A DNA stretch of 64,000 nt from Bacteroidales bacterium (GCA_017561265.1 JAFZDJ010000013.1:1-64000); one strand, 5' to 3'. Positions 41,510 through 51,936 are shown, numbered from the stretch's first letter. Numbers and translations: made by a program. The notes: a model not told the origin generated them from the sequence alone.

Positions 41510-42454
41510 TCAATCCATTGACTGTCCGGTAGCCACAGACATTACAAGTATGTTGGCATAGTCCCCGGGAGTCACAGATGCGAACAGATAGTTGACCGGA
41601 TCGAGAACGAGAGTATCCCTCATCACTTCATAATGAAGATGAGGCGCAAAAGAATTGCCTGAAACTCCTACATATCCTATCCTCCTGCCCTTTTCCACCT
41701 TACGTCCCTTGCTCACCTCGATGTCCGCAAGATGAGCATAACGGGTCATGTATCCGTTGCCATGGTCGATCTCCACCACATTGCCAAGACCTTTCCTCGA
41801 CTTTATGACATTGCTGACCACTCCGTCTGCAGCTGCATGCACAGGCTGTCCTGCCGGCGCAATCATATCCAGACCATTATGCCTCATGCTTACCTTATAG
41901 AACGGATTTATCCTGTCACCGACAGAAGCTCCGGTCTGAGCGAATGAAAAGTCATTCAACGGATTGGTCATAGGAGGCATGACGAATGACGAATCCTGCA
42001 CGACCTGCATTATCCTTCGGAAATTATCTTCCACCCTGCCGGCAGAGGCCGCCACATTGGAAATCTTCCTGTCCGCATAAAGGACTATATCACTGTCAGG
42101 AATGCTGTCAGTAAGAAAATCGACGGAAGAAAGGGGATCCATGTTCGGAGCCGATGTGTGGAATATTTCCTCATATATCATATCATCCCTCATCCTCAGT
42201 CCGTCTATCACATCAGAAAGCAAGGCTTCCTTCTCCTCCAGGGCAGGGAACTCACGTTCGAACATCCTGTTCTCATCCTTCAGGCGCTGTTCCTCATCCG
42301 TACTGAAAATCATGGCAAACACCACATAATACAAAACAGTCATGGATGCAGTAGCGACAAAGAACACCAGTATCCTGCGTATGACCGCCCAGACTGATGT
42401 TCTCTTTTTCCTGAACTTTATGTCGTTCTTGTCGAATATGTACTGACTGTTCAT
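41510..42454 (-). CDS. M23 family peptidase, membrane-anchored
   Basis: 314 residues: cytosolic start, one membrane helix (~25-50), a coiled segment (~55-100) and an M23 peptidase domain ~170-290. Zinc ligands are in HNGLDMIAP (His, Asp) and HLHYEV (HxH). Likely cleaves peptidoglycan cross-links or controls other cell-wall hydrolases. Paralogue of the next gene upstream, which it overlaps by four bases. Confidence 0.9.
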   Translation of the reverse strand: MNSQYIFDKNDIKFRKKRTSVWAVIRRILVFFVATASMTVLYYVVFAMIFSTDEEQRLKDENRMFEREFPALEEKEALLSDVIDGLRMRDDMIYEEIFHTSAPNMDPLSSVDFLTDSIPDSDIVLYADRKISNVAASAGRVEDNFRRIMQVVQDSSFVMPPMTNPLNDFSFAQTGASVGDRINPFYKVSMRHNGLDMIAPAGQPVHAAADGVVSNVIKSRKGLGNVVEIDHGNGYMTRYAHLADIEVSKGRKVEKGRRIGYVGVSGNSFAPHLHYEVMRDTLVLDPVNYLFASVTPGDYANILVMSVATGQSMD

Positions 42455-43473
42455 GAACGTCCTTTTTCCTTTTTCCTATGAGACGGATGCATTGTTATCT
42501 TCTCGGATGCGTCTGCCGTATTCTGCACCATTGTGGCATACTCCTCAGGAGTGATGGTAAGATCGTAGTAGTTGGCCGGATTCACATGAGCGTTCTTGTA
42601 GATCACCTCATAGTGAAGATGCGGTCCGGATGATTTTCCCGAGTTTCCGCTGAGACCTATGCATTCTCCCCTCTTGACCTTCATACCTTCGACTACACCG
42701 ATGGACTTGAGATGGGCATATCTTGTCTTGTATCCGAATCCATGGTCGATCACGACGTGATTTCCATATCCGAAGAACTCGAACTTCACGCTCTCCACGA
42801 CTCCGTCACCTGTCACGTAGATCGGGTTACCCTGCTTCATGGCAAAATCCACACCTGTATGACGTGCCGTACGACCTGTAATAGGATCCTTTCTATAACC
42901 GAAGCCGCTGGAGAACCTGTACTTCTCGGGGTCAGGATTGATAGGCGGTATTGCAGGGATACACATGGCCATATCGCCGGCTCTCTTTGAAAGAAGGGCG
43001 ACCTCATCGAAAGAACGGCTCTGCACATATGTCTTCTTCACAAGGACATCCATCCTTACAGCCGTTCCCTTCATCAGACCGTCAGGATCCACTGCATCAT
43101 AATGGGCATACCTGTTGACACCACCGAATCCGGCATTGCGCACCTCGGCAGGAATCTCATCCATACCGAAGATAGAACGATAGATATCATCGTCTCTCAG
43201 CTGAAGGGAAGCCAAGGCCTCATCATACTGGTCAAGATGCATGTTCATCACCTCAACCTTGGAGCACCACTCGGCATTCTTCTTCTTGAGAAGCAAGGTC
43301 TTAGGAAGCTCGAGACCGAGGACGGAAGTATAGACCCAGAAATATAATGCAGCCATTCCGACACTCATAAGAAAAAGCGCCACAAAACGTCCCACACGTG
43401 ACATCATGGAACTTTTTGTAACCTCATACATGAGCGTCTTCGGGTTCAATATGTATCTTTTATTACTTGACAT
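42451..43473 (-). CDS. M23 family peptidase, membrane-anchored (paralogue)
   Basis: 340 residues from the ATG at 43473. One membrane helix at ~28-50, coiled segment ~65-100, M23 domain ~195-310 with zinc ligands in RHTGVDFAMK and GPHLHYEV. It shares domain order with the gene after it, so the pair arose by duplication. A CAAAGATA box (TATCTTTG on the minus strand, 43480-43487) lies right before the start, which would give an almost leaderless transcript. Head of the long run that leads through dnaB to rnf. Confidence 0.88.
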   Translation of the reverse strand: MSSNKRYILNPKTLMYEVTKSSMMSRVGRFVALFLMSVGMAALYFWVYTSVLGLELPKTLLLKKKNAEWCSKVEVMNMHLDQYDEALASLQLRDDDIYRSIFGMDEIPAEVRNAGFGGVNRYAHYDAVDPDGLMKGTAVRMDVLVKKTYVQSRSFDEVALLSKRAGDMAMCIPAIPPINPDPEKYRFSSGFGYRKDPITGRTARHTGVDFAMKQGNPIYVTGDGVVESVKFEFFGYGNHVVIDHGFGYKTRYAHLKSIGVVEGMKVKRGECIGLSGNSGKSSGPHLHYEVIYKNAHVNPANYYDLTITPEEYATMVQNTADASEKITMHPSHRKKEKGRS

Positions 43474-43479
43474 AACGTG

Positions 43480-43487
43480 CAAAGATA
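43480..43487 (-). promoter_or_regulatory. -7 element TATCTTTG before the M23/dnaB/rnf run
   Basis: Full match to TAnnTTTG on the minus strand, ending seven bases before the ATG at 43473. If used, the message would have a leader of only a few bases. Confidence 0.4.
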
Positions 43488-43581
43488 TAAAAAATCCTTA
43501 ATACTTCTATAAAAAAATATATAATTTCATTTTATGCGCAATGAAATACGGACTTCTCTAGCCTTTTACGGAAAAAAGTTG

Positions 43582-43620
43582 TATTTTTGCGAGTTATTAT
43601 GCCGTAGCAGGCTCTACGGC
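43582..43620 (+). promoter_or_regulatory. alaS promoter -7 element and leader hairpin
   Basis: TATTTTTG (43582-43589) matches TAnnTTTG. The expected message start near 43595 is followed at once by a hairpin, GCCGTAG (43601-43607) and CTACGGC (43614-43620). The hairpin has no T tract, so it may protect the 5' end or serve in regulation. Confidence 0.5.
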
Positions 43621-43651
43621 CAAGATTATTGAAGAATAAAATACAAGATAT

Positions 43652-46267
43652 ATGACTTCTAAAGAGATCAGAAAAGCCTTCCTGGACTTCTTTGCGTCCA
43701 AAGGTCACCAGATTGTGCCATCGGCACCTATGGTCGTAAAGAACGACCCTACACTCATGTTCACAAATGCCGGAATGAACCAGTTCAAGGATTGGTTCCT
43801 CGGCAACAGCCCTGCAAAATGGAAGAGGGTTGCAGACAGCCAGAAATGTCTCCGTGTGAGCGGAAAGCACAACGACCTCGAGGAGGTAGGACGTGACACA
43901 TACCACCACACAATGTTCGAGATGCTCGGAAACTGGAGCTTCGGCGACTATTTCAAGAACGAGGCGATCGACTGGGCATGGGAGCTTCTCACTGAAGTGT
44001 ACAAGCTGGACAAGGACAGACTCTATGCCACAGTATTCGAAGGCTCTGAGGCTGACGGAACAAAGCTTGATACAGAAGCTATGGAGGCATGGAAGAGACA
44101 TCTTCCTGAGGACAGGATCCTCCTCGGAAACAAGAAGGACAATTTCTGGGAAATGGGTGATACAGGCCCATGCGGACCATGTTCGGAGATCCATATCGAC
44201 CTTCGTTCGGATGAAGAGAGGGCTGCCGTACCGGGAGCGTCTCTCGTGAACAAGGACCATCACCTCGTCATCGAAATCTGGAACAACGTGTTCATGCAGT
44301 ACAACCGCAAGGCAAACGGCGAGCTTGAACTTCTCCCTAACAAGAACGTGGATACAGGAATGGGATTCGAGCGTCTCTGCATGGCTCTTCAGGGCAAGCA
44401 GTCAAACTATGACACTGACGTATTCACCGGCATGATCGCAAAGATCGAGGAGCTTTCAGGTCACAAATATGGCGTGGAGAAGCAGGAAGACATCGCAATG
44501 CGCGTTATCGCTGACCACATCCGTGCCATCAGCTTCTCAATCGCTGACGGCCAGCTCCCTTCAAATGTGAAGGCCGGATATGTGATCCGCCGAATCCTCC
44601 GCCGCGCCGTACGTTACGGATATACCTTCCTCGGATTCAACGAGCCTTTCCTCTGCCGCCTCGTGCAGCAGCTCATCGATGACATGGGCGAGTTCTATCC
44701 TGAAATCGTGAAGCAGCAGACCCTCATCGAGCGCGTGATCAAGGAAGAGGAGATGGCATTCCTCCGCACTCTCGACAGAGGTATCCGCCTGATGGACAAC
44801 ATCATGGCAAAGTCAGCCGAGACAAAGGTGATTTCAGGCGAGGATGCATTCGTACTCTATGACACATTCGGATTCCCTATCGACCTCTCCGAGCTCATCG
44901 CATCGGAAAAGGGATATACCATCGACCTCGAGGGCTTCCAGACAGAGCTCCAGAAGCAGAAGGACAGAGCACGCAACGCTACAGCCATCGAATCAGGCGA
45001 CTGGGTGGAGTTCGCTCACTGCGACAACATCGAGTTCCTCGGTTACGACAGCACAGAGCTTGAGGGCGTGCAGCTTACACGTCACCGCACAGTGAAGGCG
45101 AAGAACAAGACAATGTACCAGCTCGTGTTCGAGCGTACACCGTTCTACGCAGAGATGGGTGGCCAGGTCGGAGACACCGGATACATCCTTTCCGAGAGCG
45201 GTGAGAAGATCAACATCGTAAATACAATCAAGGAGAACAACCTCACCATCCATGTTGCAGAGCGCATTCCAGCAGACTGCACAGAGAGCTTCAGCCTCCA
45301 TGTGGATGCCGAGAGAAGATTCCAGATCGAGAACAACCATACAGCCACCCACCTCCTCCACCAGGCCCTCCGCGAGATTCTCGGAACACATGTGGAGCAG
45401 AAGGGTTCATACGTATGCGACAAGAACTTCCGCTTCGACTTCTCACATTTCGAGAAGCTCAGCCAGGAGCAGATCCTCCTCGTGGAAAAGCGCGTGAACG
45501 AGCTCATCAGGGCAAACAATCCGCTTGACGAGAACCGCAATGCAACAATGGAGCAGGCTCAGGAAATGGGTGCGATGGCTCTCTTCGGCGAGAAGTACGG
45601 CGACACTGTACGCGTGATCAAGTTCGGTGATTCATGCGAGCTCTGCGGTGGTACACATGCTGCAGCGACAGGTCAGATCGGACTGTTCAAGATCGTTTCA
45701 GAGTCTGCAATCGCTGCCGGAGTACGCCGAATCGAGGCTGTAACCGGAGTTCATGCCGAGGCATTGGTCAACGGTATGGAGGAAACAATCCGTACAGCAA
45801 GAGCATTCTTCAACAATGTACCTGACCTTGCCGGTGCAATCAGGAAGATGGTCGAGGAGAACGAGGCATACAAGAAGCAGATGGAGGAGATCGCTAAGGA
45901 GAAGACCGTAGCCCTCAAGGCCGAGCTCAAGGGAATGGCCAAGGAAACAAACGGTATCAACCTTGTGACAATCGACACTCCTATGGATCCTGTAATGCTC
46001 AAGAACGCAGCATTCATGCTCCAGAAGGAGGCTCAGAACCTTGCGATTGCAGCTGCATTCGAGGCAGCAGGCAAGCCACAGCTCCTCATGATGTACTCTG
46101 AGGATCTCGTAAAGGCAGGCCGCAATGCAGGTGCCGACGTTCGCGAAGCAGCCAAGCTCATCATGGGCGGCGGCGGCGGACAGCCAGGTCTCGCTACAGC
46201 AGGTGGAAAGAACATCGAAGGTCTTTCAGATGCCCTCGCAAAACTTGTAGAATCAGCTACAAAATAA
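43652..46267 (+). CDS. alaS: Alanyl-tRNA synthetase
   Basis: 871 residues, full family length. Class II catalytic core ~1-250 ([27 protein letters not shown]), tRNA-recognition domain to ~460, editing domain ~550-740 with [15 protein letters not shown] and [13 protein letters not shown] (zinc ligands His, His, Cys, His), and the C-Ala domain with [15 protein letters not shown] at the end. Charges tRNA-Ala and clears Ser/Gly mischarging. It is followed after 28 bases by the permease-formyltransferase gene. Confidence 0.97.
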   Translation: MTSKEIRKAFLDFFASKGHQIVPSAPMVVKNDPTLMFTNAGMNQFKDWFLGNSPAKWKRVADSQKCLRVSGKHNDLEEVGRDTYHHTMFEMLGNWSFGDYFKNEAIDWAWELLTEVYKLDKDRLYATVFEGSEADGTKLDTEAMEAWKRHLPEDRILLGNKKDNFWEMGDTGPCGPCSEIHIDLRSDEERAAVPGASLVNKDHHLVIEIWNNVFMQYNRKANGELELLPNKNVDTGMGFERLCMALQGKQSNYDTDVFTGMIAKIEELSGHKYGVEKQEDIAMRVIADHIRAISFSIADGQLPSNVKAGYVIRRILRRAVRYGYTFLGFNEPFLCRLVQQLIDDMGEFYPEIVKQQTLIERVIKEEEMAFLRTLDRGIRLMDNIMAKSAETKVISGEDAFVLYDTFGFPIDLSELIASEKGYTIDLEGFQTELQKQKDRARNATAIESGDWVEFAHCDNIEFLGYDSTELEGVQLTRHRTVKAKNKTMYQLVFERTPFYAEMGGQVGDTGYILSESGEKINIVNTIKENNLTIHVAERIPADCTESFSLHVDAERRFQIENNHTATHLLHQALREILGTHVEQKGSYVCDKNFRFDFSHFEKLSQEQILLVEKRVNELIRANNPLDENRNATMEQAQEMGAMALFGEKYGDTVRVIKFGDSCELCGGTHAAATGQIGLFKIVSESAIAAGVRRIEAVTGVHAEALVNGMEETIRTARAFFNNVPDLAGAIRKMVEENEAYKKQMEEIAKEKTVALKAELKGMAKETNGINLVTIDTPMDPVMLKNAAFMLQKEAQNLAIAAAFEAAGKPQLLMMYSEDLVKAGRNAGADVREAAKLIMGGGGGQPGLATAGGKNIEGLSDALAKLVESATK

Positions 46268-46295
46268 ATAGCAGCAGACCCTCCGACGACAAAGA

Positions 46296-48758
46296 ATGAA
46301 GAAATTAGACCAGTTCATAATCAGATCATTCGTAGGACCGTTCATAGCGATCCTGTTTGTCGTCGTGTTCATCCTCGTAATGCAGTTCCTGTGGCTCTAC
46401 ATCGACGAACTTGTCGGTAAAGGCCTCAGCATCAAGGTGATCCTGGAGTTCCTCGCATGGGGAAGCGCGACCATGCTCCCGCTCTCCCTGCCACTTGCGA
46501 CCCTCCTCGCCTCGATGATGACACTGGGAACTTTGGGAGAGAACAATGAACTTCTGGCAATCAAGGCCGCGGGAATATCGCTCCAGAGAGTGATGATTCC
46601 TCTGGCCGTGATATGCGGAATAGTGAGTGTGGGAGCATTCTTCGTATCCAACGACCTCATCCCGGTAGCTTACAACAAGATATACACCCTCAGGGATGAT
46701 ATCGGAAAGACAAAGGATGAGATCAAGATCCCGACCGGAACATTCTACAACGGAATCGACGGTTACATCCTCAGAGTCAACGACAGAAATGACGAATCCG
46801 GCATGATGAACGGAGTCATGGTGTACAACCATACCAAGAACAAGGGAAACACCAGTCTTACCATTGCGGATTCTGCGATGATGAAGATGTCCAGGGACAA
46901 GAGCTACCTCACATTCATCCTCTACAACGGAACCAACTACGAAGAGACCAACAACAAGAAATACAGGGACACGACTCTCCAGCTTCAGAAGATTGACTTC
47001 GAGAAACAGGAAATGATCATTCCTCTGGAAAATTACGGCTTCCAGAAGTCTGATTCCGCCCGTTTCGACGACCAGGTCAAGTCAATGAACCTCAAGCAGC
47101 TGCATCACGGACAGGACTCGATCGGATCTCTTGACTCAAGCAGCAAGCAGGGTAACCTCAGATCATTGAGAAGTTCAAGAACATTGAGGTACAACTCACA
47201 GCTTGACACCGCTTCCAGGAATCTCCCGGAAAGCAATTTTGCAAGAGAGGACATCGGAGAGTGGAAAAGCATTGCCGACAAGATCAGTTCGCTGGAAAAA
47301 GCTAAGATCAATGCAGAAGAACTGCAGTCGATGCTGACCTCGCACGCAAGAGAGAGATATTACCACAACTTCACGCTCAGACTCATCGACATCGAGATTC
47401 TGAAGAAGTTCGCCTTGTCGATAGCCTGTCTCATCTTCTTCTTCATAGGAGCGCCTCTCGGAGCTCTGATCAGAAAGGGAGGTCTCGGAACACCGGCCAT
47501 CATTTCGGTGCTCTTCTTCGTGGCATACTGGGTCATAGACATTTCGGGAACGAAGCTGGCAAAAGACGGAGCCGTAGGGCCTTTCCACGGTGTATTCTTC
47601 TCCAGCTACATCCTCTTTCCTACGGGACTCTTCCTTACATGGAAAGCTATCAACGACTCCGCTATCTTCAGCGCGGAAAGTCTGAAGAACAGTTTCAAGA
47701 AAATCAAGGCCAAGATAATGGGATATTTCAAGAAGACGCGTATCGTCTACATGGGTACGCCTGAATTCGCAGTAGCTCCGCTTGACGAGCTCATAAAGAA
47801 CGGATATAATGTGGTGGGAGTGGTGACCGTTGCCGACAAGGCCAGCGGACGCGGTCTCAAGATCAACGAGAGCGCTGTCAAGAAATATGCAGTGGAGCAT
47901 AATATCCCTGTACTTCAGCCTGTTTCGCTCAAGGATCCTGAATTCCTTGATGCACTCAAGGCATGGAAAGCCGACCTCTTCGTCGTCGTTGCCTTCAGAA
48001 TGCTGCCTAAGGTTGTCTGGGAGATGCCGAAGCTCGGAACATTCAACCTCCACGCAGCCCTTCTTCCTCAGTATAGAGGAGCGGCTCCTATCAACTGGGC
48101 TGTGATAAACGGTGACAAGACCACCGGAGTCACAACATTCATGATCGATGAAGGAATGGACACCGGAGGCATCATGTACAGATATGACTGCAAGATCGGT
48201 CCTGATGAGACAGTAGGTGAAGTGCATGACAAACTCATGGAAATGGGTTCAAAGCTGGTGGTGAACACAGTGGAGGCCATCATTGAGAATAATGTGGAGT
48301 TCCGTCCTCAGAAGAGTTTCATCCAGGGCTCGGAAATCCTGCATCCTGCTCCTAAGATCACACGCGAGCTCTGCCATATAGACTGGAATGGCAAGGTCAA
48401 GGACATCTACAACCTCATCAGAGGTCTCAGTCCATACCCTGCAGCATTCACAGAACTCGTGAAGGAAGAAAAGACTCTTCAGATGAAGATATACAGGACG
48501 GCTAAGGTGACCGGAGAAGAATACGAGACAATGCTTGCAGCCAACGGACTTGAAAAAGCTGAGCCGGGAACTGTTCTTTCAGACGGAAAGACATATCTGG
48601 CCATCGCAGCTGCGGACGGAGCGATCTCAGTTACAGAGATTCAGCTTGCCGGCAAGAAGCGTATGGCTGTCAAGGACTTCCTTATCGGATTCCGCGAACC
48701 TTGCACATACTCGACTTCGAAAGGAACATCGTCACAGATAACAGGAAAGCATGCATAG
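46296..48758 (+). CDS. LptF/LptG-family permease fused to methionyl-tRNA formyltransferase
   Basis: One open frame of 820 codons. Residues 1-~470 are an LptF/LptG (YjgP/YjgQ) permease: three N-terminal helices (~15-125), a periplasmic domain (~130-360) and three C-terminal helices (~370-455), part of the lipopolysaccharide export ABC system. Residues ~475-820 are a complete Fmt: TRIVYMGTPEFAV, then FNLHAALLPQYRGAAPINW with Asn584 and His586, and DEGMDTGG with Asp622, which formylate the initiator Met-tRNA. Both C-terminal parts would be cytosolic, so the topology works. An in-frame ATG at 47718 (codon 475) could also give a free 346-residue Fmt by internal initiation. No stop or frameshift separates the halves. 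The last bases overlap the thiamine pyrophosphokinase gene. Confidence 0.9.
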   Translation: MKKLDQFIIRSFVGPFIAILFVVVFILVMQFLWLYIDELVGKGLSIKVILEFLAWGSATMLPLSLPLATLLASMMTLGTLGENNELLAIKAAGISLQRVMIPLAVICGIVSVGAFFVSNDLIPVAYNKIYTLRDDIGKTKDEIKIPTGTFYNGIDGYILRVNDRNDESGMMNGVMVYNHTKNKGNTSLTIADSAMMKMSRDKSYLTFILYNGTNYEETNNKKYRDTTLQLQKIDFEKQEMIIPLENYGFQKSDSARFDDQVKSMNLKQLHHGQDSIGSLDSSSKQGNLRSLRSSRTLRYNSQLDTASRNLPESNFAREDIGEWKSIADKISSLEKAKINAEELQSMLTSHARERYYHNFTLRLIDIEILKKFALSIACLIFFFIGAPLGALIRKGGLGTPAIISVLFFVAYWVIDISGTKLAKDGAVGPFHGVFFSSYILFPTGLFLTWKAINDSAIFSAESLKNSFKKIKAKIMGYFKKTRIVYMGTPEFAVAPLDELIKNGYNVVGVVTVADKASGRGLKINESAVKKYAVEHNIPVLQPVSLKDPEFLDALKAWKADLFVVVAFRMLPKVVWEMPKLGTFNLHAALLPQYRGAAPINWAVINGDKTTGVTTFMIDEGMDTGGIMYRYDCKIGPDETVGEVHDKLMEMGSKLVVNTVEAIIENNVEFRPQKSFIQGSEILHPAPKITRELCHIDWNGKVKDIYNLIRGLSPYPAAFTELVKEEKTLQMKIYRTAKVTGEEYETMLAANGLEKAEPGTVLSDGKTYLAIAAADGAISVTEIQLAGKKRMAVKDFLIGFREPCTYSTSKGTSSQITGKHA

Positions 48759-49410
48759 CAACATCGTCATAATATGCGACGGAGCCTTCCCTAAGACGGA
48801 ATATCCCCGCTACCTTATCCGCACGGCAGACTTCGTGATCTGCTGCGACGGAGCACTCAGGAAGTTCATGAGGAACAGCGAGGCCATCTTTGGAGAGAAA
48901 AGACTGCCGGACCTTGTCATAGGAGACATGGACACTCTTCCGCAGTCAATGCAGAAGAAATATGCAGACATCATAATAAAGGAAAACGAACAGGAGCATA
49001 ACGACCAGACAAAGGCTGTAAGATGGGCTCTTGGCAATCTTGACGGCATCGAGGCAATACATATACTCGGAGCGACAGGAGGCAGGACCGACCATACCAT
49101 CGGCAACGTCTCATTGCTGATGGAATATACCAGGATGTTCGACCTTGGGGAAATATCGATTGAGATGGTTTCAGACAACGGGACGATATTTCCGATCAAC
49201 GACACGATCGAGTTCGAATGCGGACCGGGAAGATCAGTATCTATCTTCAGCCCGGACAACAGTCTGAAGATAAAGTCAACAGGACTTGAATATCCTACAG
49301 ATGATGTCATCTTCGACAACTGGTGGAAGGCCACGCTCAACCGAAGTACGGAAGACAATGTGAAGCTGGAACTCAGCCACAAGTCGATTGCTTTGATAAT
49401 GTTGGACTAA
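48751..49410 (+). CDS. thiN: Thiamine pyrophosphokinase
   Basis: 219 residues. Transfers pyrophosphate from ATP to thiamine. Motifs: CDGALRKF near 32, LVIGDMDTL (~53-61) and NDQTKAVRWAL (~82-93) for the catalytic acidic residues, GATGGRTDHTIGN (~107-119) for substrate binding, then a small beta domain. Overlaps the fusion gene by eight bases, so the two are translated in one operon. Confidence 0.92.
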   Translation: MHSNIVIICDGAFPKTEYPRYLIRTADFVICCDGALRKFMRNSEAIFGEKRLPDLVIGDMDTLPQSMQKKYADIIIKENEQEHNDQTKAVRWALGNLDGIEAIHILGATGGRTDHTIGNVSLLMEYTRMFDLGEISIEMVSDNGTIFPINDTIEFECGPGRSVSIFSPDNSLKIKSTGLEYPTDDVIFDNWWKATLNRSTEDNVKLELSHKSIALIMLD

Positions 49411-49458
49411 ACAGAACAAAACAAATAAATATTTTTAGGAAATCCGCAATATAAGTTA

Positions 49459-49466
49459 TACTTTTG
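49459..49466 (+). promoter_or_regulatory. -7 element TACTTTTG before ilvA
   Basis: Full match to TAnnTTTG, 37 bases before the ilvA start; T-rich sequence about 20 bases upstream may serve as -33. No leader peptide with Ile codons or T-box was seen. Confidence 0.45.
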
Positions 49467-49502
49467 ACGGAGAAATCAACATCTGATTTTAATCTTTAAG
49501 CT

Positions 49503-50762
49503 ATGAGCGAAACAAAGTACTTCCCTACCGTGGAGGCGATAGAAAAAGCCGCACAGGTACTTGACGAAATCCTCGAACCGACCCCGTTCCAGAGGAACGC
49601 CAACCTTTCAGACATCTATGATGCTGAGGTATATCTCAAGAGAGAAGACCTCCAGATGGTAAGATCATATAAGATCCGAGGAGCTTACAACAAGATCAGG
49701 ACTATAGACCCTGAACTTGTAAAGAACGGCATCGTCTGTGCAAGTGCCGGAAACCATGCACAGGGAGTAGCATTCTCATGCAGCAAGCTGAAGATAATGG
49801 GATCGATATTCATGCCTGTAACGACTCCAAGACAGAAGATCGAGCAGGTGAGGATGTTCGGCAAGGAATTCATCGAGATCATTCTCACAGGAGACACTTT
49901 TGACGCAGCTAACTCGGCAGCAATCGAATATGCCGAAGAGAACAAGAAGACCTTCATTCCTCCTTTCGATGATCCTAAGGTAATGGAAGGACAGGGAACG
50001 ATAGGAAGGGAGATCCTCAATCAGTGTAAAGAACCCCTCGACTATATATTCGTGCCTATCGGCGGTGGCGGACTTGCATCTGGACTGGGAGCATATATCA
50101 GCAGGATGTCCCCTGACACAAAGATCATCGGTGTCGAGCCTGGCGGAGCACCATGCATGAAGGCCGCAATCGAAAACGGCGGTCCTATCAAGCTTGAGCA
50201 CATCGACAAGTTCGTTGACGGAGCCGCAGTACAGCTTGCCGGCAAACACACATATGAGGTATGTCGTCAGGTTCTTGATGACATCGTAGTAGTGCCGGAA
50301 GGTGCTGTATGTACAACCATCATCCACATGTACAACAAGAGCGCCATCGTAGTGGAACCTGCTGGAGCTCTGGCAGTTGCAGCACTCAAGTTCTACAAGG
50401 ACCAGATCAAGGGAAAGAGGGTAGCATGCGTAGTCAGCGGAAGCAACAACGACATCACACGAATGGAAGAGATCCGCGAGAAATCACTTCTCTATGAAGG
50501 ACTCAAGCATTACTTCATCGTGAACTTCCCGCAGAAGTCTGGTGCTGTGCTGTCATTCATCCGTGACGTGATAGGTCCTACGGACGACCTCGTGCACATA
50601 CAGTACATCCGCAAGACCAACAAGAATTTCGGTCCTGCGCTCATAGGAATCGAGCTTGCAGCCAAGGAGGACTTCGGCCCGTTCATGACAAGACTGAAAG
50701 CTCACGGCATATCCTACGAATACATCAACGAGAACAATCAATTATTTGAAATATTAATCTGA
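49503..50762 (+). CDS. ilvA: Threonine dehydratase, biosynthetic type
   Basis: 419 residues. PLP enzyme that makes 2-oxobutanoate from threonine, the first step to isoleucine. PLP lysine in RSYKIRGAYN (Lys57), glycine loop PIGGGGLASGLG, and SGSNNDITR near 315. The C-terminal ~335-419 forms a single ACT-like regulatory domain, shorter than the double one of E. coli IlvA, but its presence speaks for the biosynthetic, feedback-controlled type. ilvE follows after seven bases. Confidence 0.93.
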   Translation: MSETKYFPTVEAIEKAAQVLDEILEPTPFQRNANLSDIYDAEVYLKREDLQMVRSYKIRGAYNKIRTIDPELVKNGIVCASAGNHAQGVAFSCSKLKIMGSIFMPVTTPRQKIEQVRMFGKEFIEIILTGDTFDAANSAAIEYAEENKKTFIPPFDDPKVMEGQGTIGREILNQCKEPLDYIFVPIGGGGLASGLGAYISRMSPDTKIIGVEPGGAPCMKAAIENGGPIKLEHIDKFVDGAAVQLAGKHTYEVCRQVLDDIVVVPEGAVCTTIIHMYNKSAIVVEPAGALAVAALKFYKDQIKGKRVACVVSGSNNDITRMEEIREKSLLYEGLKHYFIVNFPQKSGAVLSFIRDVIGPTDDLVHIQYIRKTNKNFGPALIGIELAAKEDFGPFMTRLKAHGISYEYINENNQLFEILI

Positions 50763-50769
50763 TAACACT

Positions 50770-51804
50770 ATGGCAAATATCGACTGGAGCAAGCTTACAT
50801 TCTCCTACACAAAGACAAACACAATCCTGAAAAGCACCTTCAAGGACGGTGCCTGGACTCCTGTAGAGAGTCTTACAGACGACTACATCAGCCTCAGCGC
50901 ATACGCGGGCACACTTCACTATGCCATTGAGTGCTTTGAGGGCCTCAAGGCCTTCAGAGGCAAAGATGGAAAGATCCGTCTCTTCAGACCTGAGGAGAAC
51001 GCAAAGCGTCTTCAGAGATCTGCTAAATATCTTGGTATCGAAGCACCTTCGACAGAAATGTTCATCGAAATGTGCAAGCAGGTGGTAAAGGAAAACATCG
51101 ATTTCCTCCCTCCTTATGAGGTATCAGGAGCATCACTCTATCTCCGTCCTACCCTTATCGGATCGAATCCTCAGCTCGGAGTCCAGTCTTCAAAGGAAAG
51201 CACATTCCTCATGCTCTGTTCGCCAGTAGGAGCATATGTAGGAGGCGCACTTGATGCAGTGGACGTTGTCATCGCAAGGAACTACGACAGAGCTGCACCT
51301 AACGGTTCAGGAGCTTTCAAGGTGGGCGGAAACTACGCATGTTCGCTCTACTCTCTCAACCTTGCACATGAGCTCGGATATAAGGCAGTTCTATACCTTG
51401 ACCCGGCTACAAAGACTTACATCGACGAGTTCAACTCATCGAACTTCTTCGCTATCAAGGGCAACACATACATCACTCCTAAGTCAGAGTCCATCCTTCC
51501 GTCAATCACCAACATGTCCCTCGAGACTGTTGCAGCACACCTCGGAATGGAAGTGGAGAGAAGACCTGTACCGGTAGAGGAACTCAGCACATTCGAAGAG
51601 GTCGGAGAGTGCGGTACAGCTGTGGTGATCACCCCTGTACACAAGCTCGTGGACAAGCCTTTCCTTGAGTCAGAGGAAGAGACCGTATACACTTACGGTG
51701 ACGGCCAGTGCGGTCCTAAGTCCCTCAAGCTCTACAACTACATCAGAGCCATCCAGAGAGGCGAAATCGAAGACGTATTCAACTGGAACGTATTCGTTGA
51801 CTAA
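50770..51804 (+). CDS. ilvE: Branched-chain amino acid aminotransferase
   Basis: 344 residues of the class IV PLP aminotransferase family. HYAIECFEGLKAFRG near the start, the PLP lysine in GAFKVGGNYACSL (~175-187), and DEFNSSNFFAIKG are signatures of the BCAT2-like group. It interconverts Leu, Ile and Val with their 2-oxo acids. Operon with ilvA. Confidence 0.95.
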   Translation: MANIDWSKLTFSYTKTNTILKSTFKDGAWTPVESLTDDYISLSAYAGTLHYAIECFEGLKAFRGKDGKIRLFRPEENAKRLQRSAKYLGIEAPSTEMFIEMCKQVVKENIDFLPPYEVSGASLYLRPTLIGSNPQLGVQSSKESTFLMLCSPVGAYVGGALDAVDVVIARNYDRAAPNGSGAFKVGGNYACSLYSLNLAHELGYKAVLYLDPATKTYIDEFNSSNFFAIKGNTYITPKSESILPSITNMSLETVAAHLGMEVERRPVPVEELSTFEEVGECGTAVVITPVHKLVDKPFLESEEETVYTYGDGQCGPKSLKLYNYIRAIQRGEIEDVFNWNVFVD

Positions 51805-51810
51805 AGCTTG

Positions 51811-51888
51811 ACTGCACCTGGTGCAGTATTCCTAAAAAATGAATTTACATCCGCCCCGCTGCGACTCATCTCAGGGTCGCAGCGGGGC
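51811..51888. terminator. Two perfect hairpins after ilvE
   Basis: First, ACTGCACC-T-GGTGCAGT (51811-51827). Second, GCCCCGCTGCGAC (51853-51865), a 10-base loop, and its exact complement (51876-51888). Neither has a good T tract. They lie between ilvE and the converging gene at 52097 and probably help end or protect both messages. The rest of 51889-52096 holds a dispersed repeat and no gene. Confidence 0.55.
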
Positions 51889-51902
51889 TCAGTCGTGCAT
51901 AG

Positions 51903-51936
51903 GATCCTTCGACTCACTGCGTTCGCTCAGGATGAC
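51903..51936. repeat. Dispersed palindromic repeat, copy 2
   Basis: GATCCTTCGA at one end and GCTCAGGATGAC at the other, with a longer centre than copy 1 (31405) and the intragenic copy 3 (63866). The arms can pair imperfectly. Confidence 0.7.

Noticed and set aside
43532..44263. 243-codon frame opposite alaS start
   Set aside because: Mirror of the highly conserved alaS N-terminus; spurious.
47196..48227. 343-codon open frame opposite the permease-formyltransferase fusion
   Set aside because: It is the antisense of a strongly supported gene, has Cys/His/Arg-rich random-looking sequence, and matches no family.
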